Shown: positions 10,001-18,284, counted from the first letter of the stretch. The stretch: DNA of 64,000 bases from Mesorhizobium norvegicum (GCF_004919685.1 NZ_SMYZ01000013.1:1-64000); one strand, 5' to 3'. The notes: generated by a model not told the origin, from the letters alone. Translations and numbers: made by a program.

Positions 10001-12124
10001 AACCTCGACCAGGGCGCGGACATTGCGCTCGAAAATGGGGTCGAGTGCGGCTGCGGCTTCCGCGGCCTTCAACTTGTCGCGGACCTGACCGGAGAGATAG
10101 GCGTCGGCCGTTTGCCACGAACCGGTCTCCGGATCGCGGTAGATGGCGTCGCCGAGTTCGGTGATGACGGCTTCGGCATCGGCGTGCAGCAATTCGGCGA
10201 TGTGATCGACGTCGACATCGCCGCGATCGTTGAGCACGACGGCAAGCGCATCGGCAGCACTTGTGATGATGGGTGCCGCGGGCGGCGCGATGACGCGCTC
10301 GGTGAAAATCGGACCCGGCCGGGCGGTGTTGGTTTCTAGATCGTAGTCCTCGATGGAGGCGACCAGCCAGCAATCGGGATCGTCGAGAAAGGGCTGCAGG
10401 TTTGGCCGGCGATGCACTTCGCGGACCTCGCCGGTCTCTGCGTCCTCGCTGGTGGAAACGACGGTCGTGTTTATGGGGCCGAAGCCGCGCACAAAATTCG
10501 ACCATGCGATGCGCAGCTTGACCTGGGCCGACTTCCAGGGCCGGTCGAACTCCTGGGCCTTCAGGACTTCACGCACGGCATCACGGATGGGGATCAATTT
10601 GCGGATGATCCGCGCATGCCTTTCCGGCACGCCCTCGCTCGCCCTGCCCTTGCGCACCGTGATGGTCACGGCAACGCCATCGATCATCTGGACGAGGGCG
10701 GCATTTTTTGCGACGAAGAAACTGCCCTCGCGCACGCCGGCGCCTTCCGGCAAGGCATCGACGGGGTCGGCACTGGGCTCGGCGTCGTGATCAATCTCAT
10801 CATTAATCTCCGCCGGCTCGCCGTTATAAATGGCTTCGGGAAGCAGCGAGATCGCTGCGGTGATCGCCCGCTCCAGATCGGCACCGGGATGGGGCAGGCA
10901 GGAATAGGCCTCGCCGTAAGGCCCCGAGACAGTGGCATGCGTACCGAGCACGGAATCCGGATGCCGCGCCAACCATCGGTTGACGCGGATGGCGCTCTCA
11001 TCTGCGGTTGCTCCCCGGACTTCCTCGGTGTCGAGCCATGACAGGTCGCCCTCTGGCTCGCCGAGCTTACGCTTACGGAAAAACAAAATGTCGACCACGA
11101 CATCAGTGCCAGCGTCGGCCAGGAAACTGCCTTCGGGCAAGCGCATCGCGGCAATCAGATCGGCCGACTTCGCAATGTGCTGGCGCGCGGTGCTGTCTGC
11201 CTTGTCCATCGTGCCCGAACTGGTGACGAAGGCGGCAAGAGCCCCCGGCTTCAGCAGATCGACCGACCGGGCAATGAAGTAGTCATGCAGCCGTAATCCC
11301 ATCGACCGATATGCCCGGTCGGAGCGCACGGTGCGATCTGAGAACGGCGGATTGCCGATCGCAAGATCGAAATGTGCCGGCAGGCCGGTACGGGCGAAAT
11401 CGCCGGCTATGATCCGCGCTTGCGGCTGCAACAGCCGGGCGATGCGCGCGGTGACGGGATCGATTTCGATCCCGGTGACGTGGGAGACGCCGCGCAAGGA
11501 CTGCGGCATCAGTGCCGGAAACAGGCCGGTTCCGACGCCTGGTTCAAGAACCCGCCCGCCGCGCCATCCGAGACGCTGGAGGCCTGACCAGATCGCCCGG
11601 ATGATGAACTCCGGGGTGAAGTGGGCATATTGGGTGCAGCGCGCGAGCGAGGCATAGTCGATCTCGCCGACGGCATCTTCCAGGTCCGAGCCAATCTCGC
11701 CCCAGCCTTTGCGAAATTCGCTCTCGCCGGGGCGGCGGAAGACGCCATTGGCAAGGTCGGACGCGCCGAAGCCGGTGAACCGGATCAGCCGCTCCTGCTC
11801 CTCGCGCGTGGCAGAGCGCTCATCGGCCTCGATCTCGGCGGCGAGCCGGATCGAAGCGATGTTGTCGCCGGCCCGATCCTTCCAGCCACGGGCCAGCCCA
11901 CGATCGCCGGCAAGATGAAAGTTCAGTCCATGACCCCGTCGAGGCTTCGACGTCGGTTGCATGGCTGCAACCGCCGGCGTGACCGGCGAAGGCGCGGAAG
12001 AATTGGGATCATCGTCATCGCCCGGCCCGAAGTCAGCCGCGAAGGCGGTGACGCCAAGGCCAAGTCCGGACGAAATGGCCGTGCTGCCGAACAGGTCGAT
12101 GGTAAAGGGGTCGTCATGGGCCAT
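7022..12124 (-). CDS. Giant DNA methylase-helicase fusion protein
   Basis: A 1700-residue protein. The ATG at 12124 (MAHDDPFTIDLFG) has AAGGAG seven bases upstream, better than the upstream codon at 12151. Residues about 190-340 form an N6-adenine DNA methyltransferase-like domain with the SAM loop LEPGVGTGLF and catalytic NPPF (IGNPPFSDRTV). Around residue 895 lies a Walker A motif (AHAVGAGKT), near 1054 the Walker B-like DEAQ (IADEAQEFRKL), and near 1410 helicase motif VI (QREGRILRQGN), giving an SNF2/DEAD-type helicase. The C-terminus is a coiled-coil-rich region. Homologues are common on large rhizobial plasmids and resemble phage P1 DarB-type antirestriction proteins. A role in defence, antirestriction or DNA transfer is inferred, not shown. 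Confidence 0.85.
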   Translation of the reverse strand: MAHDDPFTIDLFGSTAISSGLGLGVTAFAADFGPGDDDDPNSSAPSPVTPAVAAMQPTSKPRRGHGLNFHLAGDRGLARGWKDRAGDNIASIRLAAEIEADERSATREEQERLIRFTGFGASDLANGVFRRPGESEFRKGWGEIGSDLEDAVGEIDYASLARCTQYAHFTPEFIIRAIWSGLQRLGWRGGRVLEPGVGTGLFPALMPQSLRGVSHVTGIEIDPVTARIARLLQPQARIIAGDFARTGLPAHFDLAIGNPPFSDRTVRSDRAYRSMGLRLHDYFIARSVDLLKPGALAAFVTSSGTMDKADSTARQHIAKSADLIAAMRLPEGSFLADAGTDVVVDILFFRKRKLGEPEGDLSWLDTEEVRGATADESAIRVNRWLARHPDSVLGTHATVSGPYGEAYSCLPHPGADLERAITAAISLLPEAIYNGEPAEINDEIDHDAEPSADPVDALPEGAGVREGSFFVAKNAALVQMIDGVAVTITVRKGRASEGVPERHARIIRKLIPIRDAVREVLKAQEFDRPWKSAQVKLRIAWSNFVRGFGPINTTVVSTSEDAETGEVREVHRRPNLQPFLDDPDCWLVASIEDYDLETNTARPGPIFTERVIAPPAAPIITSAADALAVVLNDRGDVDVDHIAELLHADAEAVITELGDAIYRDPETGSWQTADAYLSGQVRDKLKAAEAAAALDPIFERNVRALVEVQPADLRPSDITARLGAPWIPAADVVAFIKETMGAEIRIHHMPELASWTVEARQLGWTAAGTSEWGTDRRHAGELLADALNSRVPQIFDTAKEGPAEKRVLNVVDTEAAKEKLQKIKTAFQNWIWSDPERTDRLARVYNDRFNNIAPRRFDGDHLQLSGASGAFSLYGHQKRGIWRIVSAGSTYLAHAVGAGKTMTIAAAVMEQRRLGLIAKAMLVVPGHCLAQMAREFLALYPTARILVADETNFSLAKRHRFLSRAATATWDAIIITHSAFRFIGVPSAFEQQMIQDELELYETQLTKVESDDRVSRKRLERLKEGLRERLEALATRKDDLLTISEIGVDQIIADEAQEFRKLSFATNMSTLKGVDPNGSQRAWDLYVKSRFVETKNPGRALVLASGTPITNTLGEMFSVQRYLGYEALLQRGLHEFDAWASTFGDVTTELELQPSGKYKPVTRFATFVNVPELIAMFRSFADVVMPQDLRDYVKVPALSSGARQIITAKPSAAFKRYQMVLDARIKAIEERDRPAEPGDDILLSVITDGRHAAIDLRLVDPDDDNEPDNKLNALIGNAFRIWQETAQSSYVRADGKPFELAGAAQMIFSDLGTISVEKTRGFSAYRWIRDELVRRGVPAPEIAFMQDFRKSEAKQRLFGDVRAGKIRFLIGSSDTMGTGVNAQLRLKALHHLDVPWLPSQIEQREGRILRQGNQHDVIDIFAYATEGSMDAQMWQNNERKARFIAAALSGDTSIRRLEDMGEGQANQFAMAKAIASGDPRLMQKAGLEADIARLERLRAAHIDDEHAVRRQIRDAERDIEYSTRRIGEVGQDIERLVPTTGDRFSMVVGGEAFTERKLAGRALMKEILTLVQQSQEGKTSIASIGAFDFQYSGERFGKDGYHYATMLMRTGVDHEIELAVTTTPLGAISRLEHALAGFEGEQVQYRQRLEDAERRLISYRSRQGGEFGFSGELAEKRRQLAEIETDLASSTDGRDQRAAA

Positions 12125-12208
12125 GAAAAATCTCCTTGGATTTGAGGGCAAGCGCGAGCACGCGGACGCCGTTGGCGGCCGCGTGAAAGGCTGGCGGGTT
12201 GGCTGGGG

Positions 12209-12607
12209 TTAGCGGGCGATCAGCGAGAGCGAGACTTCGGTCTCGGTGAGCTGCACGTTGAGATGCGTGCAGCGAAGGTTGCGATCGAACAGCGGGATCA
12301 GTTGCTCGGCGTCGATGAATTCGATGCCGTCGTCACCGCCGAAATGCCGGCGCTTGTAGTCCCACCAGTCGGGATTGCCGACAGGGTGGCATTGCTCCGA
12401 ATAGGCGACGAGCGCACGGGCGCCCTCGGCGAGTTTGCCGTTGGACATGATGTAGACGCCCTCGTCGCCGACCAACCAGAGGCCGGGCCGTTCGCCCTCA
12501 CCGGGCCTCGTCCCATAGTAGGGATTGCGGAAGCCTCCATTGGCGGCGGCATCGGCAATGCCGCGATCGATCACCTTGCGGACGGCAAGGATGGGAAAGG
12601 TAAACAT
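12209..12607 (-). CDS. DUF3085 domain protein
   Basis: A 132-residue soluble protein that begins MFTFPILAVRKVIDRGIADA and carries the DUF3085 pattern (LWLVGDEGVYIMSNGK, then ARALVAYSEQCHP). The family occurs on rhizobial plasmids and in phage-like elements, with no known activity. It lies 9 bases downstream of the DUF1419 gene and 84 bases upstream of the methylase-helicase, on the same strand, so the three probably form one transcript. Confidence 0.8.
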   Translation of the reverse strand: MFTFPILAVRKVIDRGIADAAANGGFRNPYYGTRPGEGERPGLWLVGDEGVYIMSNGKLAEGARALVAYSEQCHPVGNPDWWDYKRRHFGGDDGIEFIDAEQLIPLFDRNLRCTHLNVQLTETEVSLSLIAR

Positions 12608-12616
12608 CGCCCCACC

Positions 12617-13222
12617 TCACGCAGCCGCCTGGATCGGGAGATGGCGCAGATGCACCGGCAGCTTGGACGCGATCTCATCATCGGTGAGTTCGTCGAGCAA
12701 CTTCAGCGTGGTGCCCTGCCGGCCGCCATAACAGAGCACCGTGCGCTTGCCGCGATGCTCCGGCAGCCAGCGGTCCCCGGCATAGCCACGGTAATCGTCG
12801 TGCGTGGCGCTCCAGATATGCTCCAACCGCTCTTCGCGCGTCATCGCCTTCACCGGCCAGGACTCGCGCTCGACGATGGCATCGCGCGTTTCGGCAGGCG
12901 ATCGCGCCACATTCAGATCGCAATAGGCATGATAGTAACGCGTTCCGCCGTCGATGCGCAGTGTGTAGAAGACGCTGGTGATGCTATCGGTAAGAAACTC
13001 GCGTAGCGCGAACATCTCGCCTCGCATCCAGAGCGGTGGCAGAATTTCCAGCATGTAGTCGTGCTCGGCGCGGCCGACTCCAAACCACTCCCCGAGATAA
13101 AGAGATCCGGCATCGACGTGATCCCGGTTCGGGCGCTGCGCATGGCGGTCGAACAAACGGAACATCTGCCGGCGGTCGGCAATGCCCTGGTAGACTTTAC
13201 GGATGGGAGAAAAGGGGTTCAT
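12617..13222 (-). CDS. DUF1419 domain protein
   Basis: A 201-residue protein starting MNPFSPIRKVYQGIADRRQM. The pattern FRLFDRHAQRPNR, YLGEWFGVGRAEHDYMLEIL and MREFLTDSITSVFYTL-like segment (here ALREFLTDSITSVFYTLRID) is that of DUF1419, a family almost restricted to plasmids of Rhizobiales. No catalytic residues are known. It is the first gene of the minus-strand group DUF1419 - DUF3085 - methylase-helicase. Confidence 0.85.
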   Translation of the reverse strand: MNPFSPIRKVYQGIADRRQMFRLFDRHAQRPNRDHVDAGSLYLGEWFGVGRAEHDYMLEILPPLWMRGEMFALREFLTDSITSVFYTLRIDGGTRYYHAYCDLNVARSPAETRDAIVERESWPVKAMTREERLEHIWSATHDDYRGYAGDRWLPEHRGKRTVLCYGGRQGTTLKLLDELTDDEIASKLPVHLRHLPIQAAA

Positions 13223-13555
13223 CGGCGGGCTCCTTCAGCCTCGTCGGGCCTGAGCGCGCAGCACCCTGGTGGATGCCCATCATCTTCAGCCCTTCATGAC
13301 CCCTTCCCAGCGGCCGCCTCTCCGTCCGGGCGGGTCAAGGGCCGGCGCAGCCGGGCGAAGCTTAACCCTTGCACGCGACCGGCGGGCATGCGGCAACCCG
13401 GTTTCCTTTCCTTTTCTCTCTCTCTTCCTCTCCAATTTGGCGGTGCGAACCGGCTGTCATGCCCGCGTGGCGCAGACTTTCGAGTTGACATGGTCATTGG
13501 CAAAGCGCTGGCAGCGATCTTCAATCTTGCGCCGGCGGTTGAGTGATCGGCGCCG
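13223..13555. other. Intergenic stretch, nothing recognised
   Basis: About 330 bases between the DUF1419 and Toprim genes. The plus strand carries a pyrimidine-rich run (CTTTTCTCTCTCTCTTCCTC near 13410) but no gene, terminator or recognisable operator. Confidence 0.4.
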
Positions 13556-14458
13556 TCAGGCGGGTGCCGCGTCCTGCAGCATCGCGTTCCAGTCTTCGGC
13601 GCGCGGCTTCAGCCGCTCAAAGTCGCAGGCGAGCTCGCCGGCAAGCTCACGCAGCCTCGACACGAACGCCTCGCCTTGCGGGTTGGCGTCGGTGGCCGCC
13701 ACAAGCCGCGTGTTCGGCCTTGCCCCCAACAGGCGAAGAGCCGTGTCCGTCGCCGGCGACCAGCCGCCGCCAGTGCTGGCATACAGCGTATCGCGCCGGA
13801 TCCGTTCGATCGCGGCCAGGCTCATGGCGTCGATCGCCGCTTCGGTGACGCAGATGCGCGTGGCTGTCATCGTCGTCCCCAACCGGAACAACATCTTGCC
13901 GCCTCCGGCCGCAAAACCCCGCCATTGCGGGCCGCGCTCCTCCCAGCCAGTGACGATACCGGCCGCGTCGCTGTGGGCGGCCCACATGCTGCCGCGCGGG
14001 CCTTCCCTCAGAACGTTCTGAGCGGTCGCTGTCGCGATGACCTGTTCGAGAATGTGCCGCTCATCGCGCAGATAGCGCCAGGTCGCCGACCCGCGCCACG
14101 GCTTGCGTCGCGCCACCCATCGTTGCAGGATGGACTGGTCGGGTTCGGTCTCCCGGGACTGCCGTTTCCATTCGGGCTCGCTCGGCACCAATCCCACAAG
14201 CGACGCAACCCGCACGAAGGCTTCCACGAAATCGCCGCCGTCCAGATGCTGGACCAGCGAATAGACATCGCCCTTTGCATCCGACAACGGATCGAACCAA
14301 CCCTTGCCGTCATGGATGACGATGATGATATCGTCGCCACGGCGGTATTTGACCGCTTTGCGGGTGCTTTCCTTGAGGTCGACCGCAAAGCCGCCCGTCT
14401 CCAATACCGCCGCACAGCCGACCCGGCCGCGCAGCTCCTCTATATCCGCCTTTTCCAT
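13556..14458 (-). CDS. DUF3991/Toprim-domain protein
   Basis: A 300-residue protein. Residues 5-110 carry a zinc-free primase-like N-terminal region (CAAVLETGGFAVDLKEST, KYRRGDDIIIVIHDGKGWFD, DVYSLVQHLDGGDF) and DUF3991 at about 115-190. A Toprim fold follows at 195-280: ICVTEAAIDAMSLA supplies the conserved Glu, and AATDANPQGEAF the acidic loop (DxN instead of the usual DxD). Such proteins resemble the N-terminal part of plasmid primases and are thought to act in plasmid replication or conjugative strand priming. Monocistronic in this layout. Confidence 0.85.
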   Translation of the reverse strand: MEKADIEELRGRVGCAAVLETGGFAVDLKESTRKAVKYRRGDDIIIVIHDGKGWFDPLSDAKGDVYSLVQHLDGGDFVEAFVRVASLVGLVPSEPEWKRQSRETEPDQSILQRWVARRKPWRGSATWRYLRDERHILEQVIATATAQNVLREGPRGSMWAAHSDAAGIVTGWEERGPQWRGFAAGGGKMLFRLGTTMTATRICVTEAAIDAMSLAAIERIRRDTLYASTGGGWSPATDTALRLLGARPNTRLVAATDANPQGEAFVSRLRELAGELACDFERLKPRAEDWNAMLQDAAPA

Positions 14459-14637
14459 TCTTCTCTCCTGGCAGCTGCTGCCGGCCTTTTTCCAAGTCTA
14501 TCAATTCCGCACAATTAGCGGAACACGCCGCGACCGCCGCGAAGAGCAAAGGGCGCAAGGGCGCGGCTTCCGCCGCGGCGCAGCCTCCCTTGCGGCCTGC
14601 CGCTCGCAAGCGGCACGCCGTGGCATAGAGGGCCGGT

Positions 14638-14826
14638 TCAATGAACCGGCCGACCGCCTGTGTATGGGCAGTATTCAGCGATCGCCTCGACTTCGTCGCC
14701 GTCGAGGTCTTCGGCAGGAAGAACGCCGTACTCGTTGTCATCGACCTTGAACAGGATGACCGGCGTCATCAGGGTGCGAGCGAGGTTCCAGGCGTGGCTC
14801 TGAGCGAGGCTGAGTTCGTGCGACAT
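14638..14826 (-). CDS. Small conserved plasmid protein
   Basis: A 62-residue acidic protein from the ATG at 14826 (MSHELSLAQSHAWNLARTLM), which has GGGAGCC nine bases upstream; the longer frame to 14856 adds ten unconvincing residues. The C-terminal half (VILFKVDDNEYGVLPAEDLD) looks like a real beta-rich fold. Short genes of this kind commonly follow Toprim or DUF1419 genes on rhizobial plasmids. Function unknown. Confidence 0.6.
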   Translation of the reverse strand: MSHELSLAQSHAWNLARTLMTPVILFKVDDNEYGVLPAEDLDGDEVEAIAEYCPYTGGRPVH

Positions 14827-14856
14827 GTGTTTGGCTCCCGTGTTTGCGGGGACCAT

Positions 14857-15216
14857 TCCCCGCTCGACAGGCGCCCGTCGGGTCCAGCCGGGACCGCGAT
14901 CATCGCGATGGCGAAGCCTTGAGCGACGGCACGCTTTGCGTAGTCCGACCCCGCAGCGGGTTGATCGGCAAGGTCAGGGCTGGAACAAGGGAATTAAGCC
15001 GAAAGAGCGGGAAATGGGCTCCGCACAGGAGCCACGTCACTCGCCACGAAACCTCGCGGATTCATGACTACAGTACTTGCGGCCAACTTATGCCAGCTTC
15101 ATCAAGGTCTAGTCCAGGGCAGGAACCGTTCTTGCTGTACCGACGATGCCGCCGCGATAGTGGCGTCCGTGCAAAGAACCCCATTCAAGTGAGGATTTCA
15201 GCGAGCAATGCGATAA
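14857..15216. other. Intergenic stretch, nothing recognised
   Basis: About 360 bases between the small plasmid gene and the toxin gene. Two overlapping plus-strand frames run through it but have shadow-like composition. No promoter or terminator was identified. Confidence 0.4.
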
Positions 15217-15624
15217 TCATTGCCGCGGTATGCTGCGAATGTTTTTGGCCCGAATGGCGGCCGCTGCCTCGGCCGCAACCTTCGCCATGAAACGTCGCGT
15301 GAACTGGCCTACCGGAACGGTGGACTCCAAAGCCCATGAGGTCGTGAGGTCATCGACATTGAATTCGTCCACGATGCCCCAGGCCGGCGTATAGAGCTTC
15401 GCCCTCTTCGCCTCAGTCTCCGGGACCTCGACGCAACGCCGGTCAGGTCCCGGAGCCTTAGTCGTGATGGGAAAAAGCAGAGGCCGCGTGCGGCCATCCT
15501 TGCCTGCGACGATTACCATCACACAAGTTGGCCGAGCCTTTCGGCCACTGTCTTCACCGCGATCGAATTCTCGCGCCCACAGATAGGAATAGAGAATGAC
15601 GTGGCCGTGTTCAGGCTCGGTCAT
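15217..15624 (-). CDS. PemK/MazF-like toxin
   Basis: A 135-residue protein starting MTEPEHGHVILYSYLWAREF. The opening YSYLW...RGEDSGRKARPTCVMVIV and the following PLLFPITTKAP match the alphaproteobacterial branch of the PemK/MazF fold, where the RP.CVV strand and the PIT strand frame the RNA-binding face. A segment typical of the family's third strand is seen in WGIVDEFNVDDL. It overlaps the antitoxin gene upstream by 4 bases (ATGA), the classical antitoxin-first order. It would act as an endoribonuclease when unpaired and help plasmid stability; activity is inferred. Confidence 0.75.
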   Translation of the reverse strand: MTEPEHGHVILYSYLWAREFDRGEDSGRKARPTCVMVIVAGKDGRTRPLLFPITTKAPGPDRRCVEVPETEAKRAKLYTPAWGIVDEFNVDDLTTSWALESTVPVGQFTRRFMAKVAAEAAAAIRAKNIRSIPRQ

Positions 15625-15869
15625 TCTCCGCTATCCCTCAAGGTGACGGCGTCCAGGCCAGCGAGAATTTCATCACGCTCGGCTCCCTTGAGGTCTTCGA
15701 CACGATACGCCCGTTGTGCGCTTCGTCCCGCCAATCGGTCGAATTGCTCAACGGTCAGAAGCACAAATTTGCGCTTGCCGCGCTTTGTGATCTCAACAGG
15801 CCCTCGGTATGCCGCCTCTACCACCTCGCCAGATTTGTTTCCGAGGTCGGTTAGCGTAAAGCTGGTCAT
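15621..15869 (-). CDS. Phd/YefM-like antitoxin
   Basis: An 82-residue protein. Residues 1-50 (MTSFTLTDLGNKSGEVVEAA, then GPVEITKRGKRKFVLLTVEQFDRL) are the Phd/YefM DNA-binding fold, and the C-terminal 30 residues form the flexible toxin-neutralising tail. Pairs with the toxin gene directly downstream, with translational coupling. The pair is unusual only in mixing a Phd-type antitoxin with a PemK/MazF-type toxin, a combination known in alphaproteobacteria. Autoregulation at its own promoter is likely from family knowledge. Confidence 0.85.
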   Translation of the reverse strand: MTSFTLTDLGNKSGEVVEAAYRGPVEITKRGKRKFVLLTVEQFDRLAGRSAQRAYRVEDLKGAERDEILAGLDAVTLRDSGE

Positions 15870-16049
15870 CCTAGCTCTCCATCTTTACCCCTAAAATAGG
15901 TGAAACAGCTATTTTTGGCAATATGGCTGAATTAGCTGTTCAGGGAGTGCCATCTCCATCGACTACCGCCGGAATCGGAAGCTGCCCCTTGAGGCGCGCG
16001 CCGGCGAGTTCGAGGAGCGCGTAGACTGTCTCATCCTCGCTCCAGCCTG

Positions 16050-16610
16050 ATTCCAGTGCGCGCTGCCGACCGGCCGAAGGAAGATCTGCGCCAGCTGCAG
16101 ATGATCTACCAGATGGCCGACGTGGCGATGAACCCGCGCCAGACCGTCGGCACGATCATCGGCCGGCCGCTCGAATTCTATTTCGGCATGCGCGGCAGGG
16201 AACGCGACAAGCGCGTCGCCGAACTGCTCGACGAGATCGAGATGGGCAAGGGCTTTGTCGAGCTTTCCGGCGGCCAGAAGCAGCGCGTCTGCATCGCCCG
16301 CTTGCTCGCCGCCAAGCCGAAGCTGATCATCTGCGACGAGGTCCTCGGCACTCGACCCGCTGGTCGCCAATGGCATCCTGAAGCTGCTGCTCGAGCTGCA
16401 GAAGGAAGAAAACGTCGCCTATCTGTTCATCACCCATGACCTCGCCACGGTGAAGTCGATCGCCGATTCGATCGCCGTTTGTATAGAGGCGACTTCGTCC
16501 GCTACGGGTCGAAAACTGCTGTGCTGCAACCGCCTTTCGATGCCTGTACCGACCTCCTCCTTTCCTCGGTACCAAAAATGGGGATGGCTCGGCTTGATTC
16601 TCTTAGGCTG
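16050..16610 (+). pseudogene. Fragment of a peptide-type ABC transporter ATPase
   Basis: The fragment reads [20 protein letters not shown], then TIIGRPLEFYFGMRG, the signature ELSGGQKQRVCIARLLAAKP and Walker B LIICDEV. The frame then shifts near 16345 (two bases missing) to ALDPLVANGILKLLLEL and [20 protein letters not shown], and shifts back near 16479 to YRGDFVRYGSKTAVLQPPFD. Everything upstream of the second Walker A is missing. It is closely similar to the second half of the intact ATPase at 43960-45603 but not identical, so it is a decayed relative rather than a recent copy. Not functional. Confidence 0.85.
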
Positions 16611-16629
16611 GGCAAAGGGATGACGCCCC

Positions 16630-16860
16630 TCACGATACGAGGATCACGCAAGACGCATTGATCCTGGGTAGGGCTTCAAGCAGGTCCTGTCCGGCCTGCT
16701 CGTCGTAGTTCTCGAGCTGTTGCGCGCACTGGCGAAGGACCGTGAGTCGCAGCTTTACCAGCAGTAATCCACTGGGAGGACTCTTAGGTGCCCCCTGCTC
16801 GGCACTTGGCGTGCTCTCGGCTGTCCCGGATGGTCCCACCATACGCCGAAAATCGCTCAT
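16630..16860 (-). CDS. Uncertain small open frame
   Basis: A 76-codon frame whose second half (KLRLTVLRQCAQQLENYDEQ, then DLLEALPRI) reads like a helical protein, while the first half is Pro/Ser-rich. The GGAG before the ATG is only three bases away, which is too close for good initiation. It sits between the ABC remnant and the NifA-type promoter. Could equally be chance or the tail of a lost gene. Confidence 0.25.
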   Translation of the reverse strand: MSDFRRMVGPSGTAESTPSAEQGAPKSPPSGLLLVKLRLTVLRQCAQQLENYDEQAGQDLLEALPRINASCVILVS

Positions 16861-16913
16861 CTCCGGCGGGGACCGGATGGCACCGTCATACCGGTTACTA
16901 ACTTTGTCGGGAT

Positions 16914-17029
16914 TGTCGATTGTTGGACAGCGATGTGTTTGATAAAATCAACGGCATTCATTTATGTCATTGATAAAACGAGACAATACGGGCTGACAAC
17001 CAATCTGTGGATTTGGCACGACTTTTGAA
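16914..17029 (+). promoter_or_regulatory. NifA/RpoN-type promoter of the luxR gene
   Basis: A NifA upstream activator sequence, TGT-N10-ACA, is exact at 16914-16929. A sigma-54 core promoter follows at 17014-17029: TGGCACG, four bases, TTGAA. It differs from the consensus TGGCACG-N4-TTGCW only at one -12 position. The 85-base spacing fits known NifA promoters. The predicted start near 17040 leaves a leader of about 190 bases before the ATG at 17227. Confidence 0.8.
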
Positions 17030-17226
17030 CTCCCCCTCGTTGGGCGGCGGAAAGAATGCCGACCGATTGCGCACAAAACATCTTCCAGCGACCGCTTTGT
17101 TGGCGTTGACAAAACATTGCGACCTTTCCACCGAGAGACGGTCGTTTGATCGCTCGCAGGGAGCCACAACCAATGTAGTTGGAGCGCCGAAATAGAGTGC
17201 CCGAACGGTTTTCTTGTGCCTCAACA

Positions 17227-17991
17227 ATGCCTTTACCGAACACCGCTAAAGAAGGTGCCGGGGTTGAATTCTGTCGATATCTCGACCAGACTAATGGTGT
17301 TGCTCAACCTCAAGAAATCTTCGATCTGCTGGTTGCTTTTGCGCAGAAGCTCAACTGCCCTTGGATCGCTTACCGCCCTCTTACATCCGACCAAGAAATC
17401 TTAGAGCAGCTCTGCCGCGATCCAACGGCTATGCTAAATTACCCTAACGAATGGCAGAAACGATATTTCGACATGGGGTATTACAAGATAGATCCCATCA
17501 TCAAGAAAATCCGACAGCGACTTGGTGCCCTTCATTGGAAGGACGTTTACGATGATGCTACCACCACTGAAGATGAACGACGTATTTTCGACGAGGCTGC
17601 CATGTTTGGCCTGAGGGCCGGCGTTACGGTTCCATTGCACGGGCCCAACGGAAAGTTGGCCATGATGAGCTTTGCTCAAAGCTCGAGTTACGACATGCCT
17701 AGCAAAATTGTAAAATACTTGGAGTTGTCTGCATTTAATTTCCAGCTTTTAATTGACAAATATGGGGCGTCGTGGGGCGCTGGCCAAGACGTGACTTGTC
17801 TGTCTCCAAGAGAAAATGAGTGTATTATCTGGGTTTCGAGGGGTAAATCCTCCTTTATAATAGGAAAAATACTCGGCATTTCCGAAAACACTGTCAACTT
17901 CCATATTAAAAAGGCTATGAACAAATTGAATTGTAGCAGCAGAACGGCTGCGGTTGTAAAAGCATTGAAACTTGGAATCGTTGACATCTGA
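17227..17991 (+). CDS. LuxR-family quorum-sensing regulator (AHL-binding type)
   Basis: A 254-residue protein. Residues 20-170 form an autoinducer-binding domain that keeps all six residues conserved in AHL receptors: W and Y in EWQKRYF, D and P in KIDPII, W in GALHWKDV and G in LRAGVTVPL. The C-terminal domain is a LuxR HTH (LSPRENECIIWVSRGKSS, ISENTVNFHIKKAMNKL, then AVVKALKLGI). Start choice is uncertain: the ATG at 17227 has no strong ribosome site, and TTG (17179) or GTG (17197) codons lie upstream in frame. No luxI-type synthase is in the window, so it acts here as a solo receptor. Its promoter matches the NifA/RpoN pattern. Likely target: the palindrome at 32621-32646 (inference). AT content is higher than its neighbours. 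Confidence 0.92.
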   Translation: MPLPNTAKEGAGVEFCRYLDQTNGVAQPQEIFDLLVAFAQKLNCPWIAYRPLTSDQEILEQLCRDPTAMLNYPNEWQKRYFDMGYYKIDPIIKKIRQRLGALHWKDVYDDATTTEDERRIFDEAAMFGLRAGVTVPLHGPNGKLAMMSFAQSSSYDMPSKIVKYLELSAFNFQLLIDKYGASWGAGQDVTCLSPRENECIIWVSRGKSSFIIGKILGISENTVNFHIKKAMNKLNCSSRTAAVVKALKLGIVDI

Positions 17992-18284
17992 ACCTAACTT
18001 CCGTCTCCGAACGGACTGTCCGTTGGTCGATTTGACCCCGAGGATAAGTCGAGGACTGGACGGCTGCTTAATCGATTGTATAACCGATCAGGTTCGAGGG
18101 GAGACGGGCGTGAACCTGCAAGAATATGCCGAACTAAATAAATGGACAAAACGGCACCGTGTGCCGCTTCTATTCAATTATAAGGTTCCAACTTAAATAA
18201 CGTCAGTATGTTCCTGACTATCGCCCTACAGTGAGCAGCTGGCTTGTCCAGAAGATTAGCCTGCTCATCCGTCCACCACATGGC

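Noticed and set aside
16938..16950. FixK/FNR-like dyad TTGAT-AAA-ATCAA between the NifA site and -24 box
   Set aside because: Spacer is three bases instead of four, so it does not meet the consensus; could be chance in AT-rich DNA.
16860..17227. Lux box upstream of the luxR gene for autoregulation
   Set aside because: No 18-20 bp palindrome found there; only the NifA/RpoN elements stand out.
17972..18196. 74-codon plus-strand frame after luxR
   Set aside because: Overlaps the luxR end, has no ribosome site and no family resemblance.
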